From Oscillospiraceae bacterium (GTDB lineage: Bacteria > Bacillota_A > Clostridia > Oscillospirales > JAAYXM01), in assembly GCA_017408185.1 (NCBI GenBank), contig JAFQVE010000268.1, positions 1 through 7,096 on the forward strand: 7,096 bases of DNA, read 5' to 3'. The translations under genes were made by a program, and so were the position numbers. The notes under the pieces are model-generated. The model did no database searches. It was given only the letters and a program-made list of their open reading frames with translations, and was not told the DNA's origin. This document shows positions 5,824-7,096 of the stretch, in pieces; positions within the stretch are counted from its first letter, which is position 1, and every line of letters starts with the position of its first letter.

Positions 5824-7096
5824 ACTATTCGCTTGAATTTCTTTTCAAGCTCGTTTTTTGTGTACTCTATCATAACCGGTCTGCCATGCGGACAGTAACG
5901 GATATCATCATTTAACAGAACGCGCTTTGCAAGAGCAAAAAGCTCCTCCGGGCTGTTCTTCTGCCCTGCTTTGATTGCCGCCTTACACGCAACGGAATAC
6001 ATCGTTTCAGAAATAACCTCCGGAAGAGATGCCCGCGCTCCGCTCGCAAGCGTTTCGGCAAGAGAATCAAGAACAGCTACAGCGTCATGCGCATCTATTC
6101 CGTCCGGCACCGCGGAAACCGCAACGGAGCCGTCACCGAAGTCGTCTATTTCAAATCCAAGACCAAGTACCTCTTCCCGATTGTCAAGAAGCGCCGCGGC
6201 AGCACGCTTATCAAGCGACATAATCTCCGGCACAAGCAGAAGCTGAGTCTGAGGCGAACCCGTGCTTGCACGTAGCTTTTCAAAAATAATGCGCTCATGC
6301 GCGGCATGCTTATCAATAAAGATTACAGACGAAGCACTTTCTACAATAATATATGTATTCATTGCCTCACCGATATATCGGATATCAGAAACCTCTTCAC
6401 TTTGCGCTGTGCTTTCTGAATTTATATCTTCAGTTACAGGCATAGAAGCCACCGGCGCTTGCGGTACGGTATTAACCGGCTCGTTTTTCGGTTGGCTTTC
6501 CTGTACTTTTGACGACTCGCATTCCGGCAAGGTTTCTTCCTTTACAGAAGAGTTTTTTATTATATATTCAGGCATCTGCGGTGAAGAGAGCACCGTTCTT
6601 ACGCCATCCGAAGAGCGGTTAAAATCAAACCGCGGCATCTTTGGAACGCCGGAATCCTTCTTTTTTTCTTCAGGAGTCTCCACCGCTTCTGTTTTTACAG
6701 GCACGGGCTGTTTTTCTTCAAGAATCTCTATTCTGGTCTGATTTTCGGTTATATTATCAACCTGCACAGGTTTTTGTATCTGCGGCGGTACGATCTCGCG
6801 CTTTTCACTCTTCTCAAGAGCCGTTTTCACCGAGAAATAGACAAGATCAAACACATCACGCTCACGCGCAAACTTCACTTCGGTCTTTGCGGGGTGAACA
6901 TTAACATCCACCTGACCGAGAGGAATTTCCATCATAAGAACACAGGTCGGAAAGCGCCCTTTCATTATGCGTTCTTTATATGCATTGTCAAGAGCGACAG
7001 ACAGCATACGCGATTTTATCGGTCTTCCGTTCACGAAAAAGAACTGCATTGCGCGGTTTCCTCTCGAAGACTGCGGAGTGCATGTAAAGCCCGAAA
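5820..7096 (-). CDS. mutL: DNA mismatch repair protein MutL, endonuclease type (5' end off window)
   Basis: MutL links mismatch recognition by MutS to strand incision. The visible part is 424 codons running open to the right edge; by family length, about 250-300 N-terminal residues with the GHKL ATPase motifs are missing. An in-frame ATG at 7049 is internal: upstream codons continue the conserved run SSRGNRAMQFFFVNGRPI. VDVNVHPAKTEVKF (6911-6870) ends the N-terminal half. A Pro/Glu/Lys/Ser-rich linker of about 135 residues spans roughly 6794-6390. The C-terminal endonuclease domain has DKHAAHERIIFE (6314-6279), the DQHA(X)2E(X)4E metal motif with Gln changed to Lys, then ACKAAIKAG and the zinc-site CPHGRPV (5894-5874). 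QLLLVP (6245-6228) resembles the beta-clamp-binding motif found at this place in B. subtilis MutL. The protein therefore probably nicks DNA itself, without MutH. It overlaps the miaA ribosome binding site. Assignment is secure. Confidence 0.97.
   Translation of the reverse strand, partial: SGFTCTPQSSRGNRAMQFFFVNGRPIKSRMLSVALDNAYKERIMKGRFPTCVLMMEIPLGQVDVNVHPAKTEVKFARERDVFDLVYFSVKTALEKSEKREIVPPQIQKPVQVDNITENQTRIEILEEKQPVPVKTEAVETPEEKKKDSGVPKMPRFDFNRSSDGVRTVLSSPQMPEYIIKNSSVKEETLPECESSKVQESQPKNEPVNTVPQAPVASMPVTEDINSESTAQSEEVSDIRYIGEAMNTYIIVESASSVIFIDKHAAHERIIFEKLRASTGSPQTQLLLVPEIMSLDKRAAAALLDNREEVLGLGFEIDDFGDGSVAVSAVPDGIDAHDAVAVLDSLAETLASGARASLPEVISETMYSVACKAAIKAGQKNSPEELFALAKRVLLNDDIRYCPHGRPVMIEYTKNELEKKFKRIV

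Noticed and set aside
6262..6741. 159-codon plus-strand open frame antisense to mutL, and other long plus-strand frames such as 8-472, 3607-3912 and 4107-4628
   Set aside because: Each lies entirely or mostly opposite a well-supported minus-strand gene, has low-complexity Ser/Ala/Phe/Cys-rich or scrambled composition with no recognisable motif, and lacks a convincing ribosome binding site.
5820..7049. mutL beginning at ATG 7049 as a complete short gene
   Set aside because: The frame continues upstream to the window edge with conserved MutL sequence (SSRGNR), so this Met is internal and the gene is only cut by the window.

Overview
This window looks like a piece of the core chromosome of a Gram-positive, low-to-mid GC Firmicute, most likely a member of the Clostridia (Ruminococcaceae/Oscillospiraceae-like). 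The reasons are the gene content (sepF, yggT/ylmG, divIVA, ileS, endonuclease-type mutL), a clostridial-style Hfq, AGGAGG-type ribosome binding sites and GC in the mid-forties by eye. The genus assignment is inference.

All nine genes lie on the minus strand, so transcription runs from the right edge to the left edge. In that order they are: mutL (5' end off the window), miaA, hfq, a HlyD-type membrane-fusion/adaptor-like protein, yggS (PLP-binding protein), sepF, yggT, divIVA and ileS (3' end off the window). Gaps between genes are 6 to 97 bases, no intrinsic terminator was seen, and several ribosome binding sites overlap the upstream stop codon. The simplest reading is one long operon or a few overlapping transcripts. 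No stretch longer than 100 bases lacks a gene, and nothing convincing is encoded on the plus strand.

Right part (about 4560-7096): mutL-miaA-hfq is the widely conserved mismatch repair / tRNA modification / RNA chaperone trio. Left part (1 to about 3306): yggS-sepF-yggT-divIVA-ileS corresponds to the ylmE-ylmF-ylmG-(ylmH)-divIVA-ileS division cluster that follows ftsZ in Bacillus-type genomes, here without ylmD and ylmH. The HlyD-like gene sits at the join. Functionally the window combines genome maintenance, translation fidelity (MiaA, IleRS), post-transcriptional control (Hfq) and septum/pole assembly (SepF, YggT, DivIVA).

I found no mobile element, CRISPR array, RNA gene or clearly new system. 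The points most worth a second look are the adaptor-like protein placed among division genes, a strong stem-loop just before the sepF ribosome binding site, an unusual shared GTGAT-type ribosome binding site at miaA and hfq, and the absence of a T-box immediately upstream of ileS.
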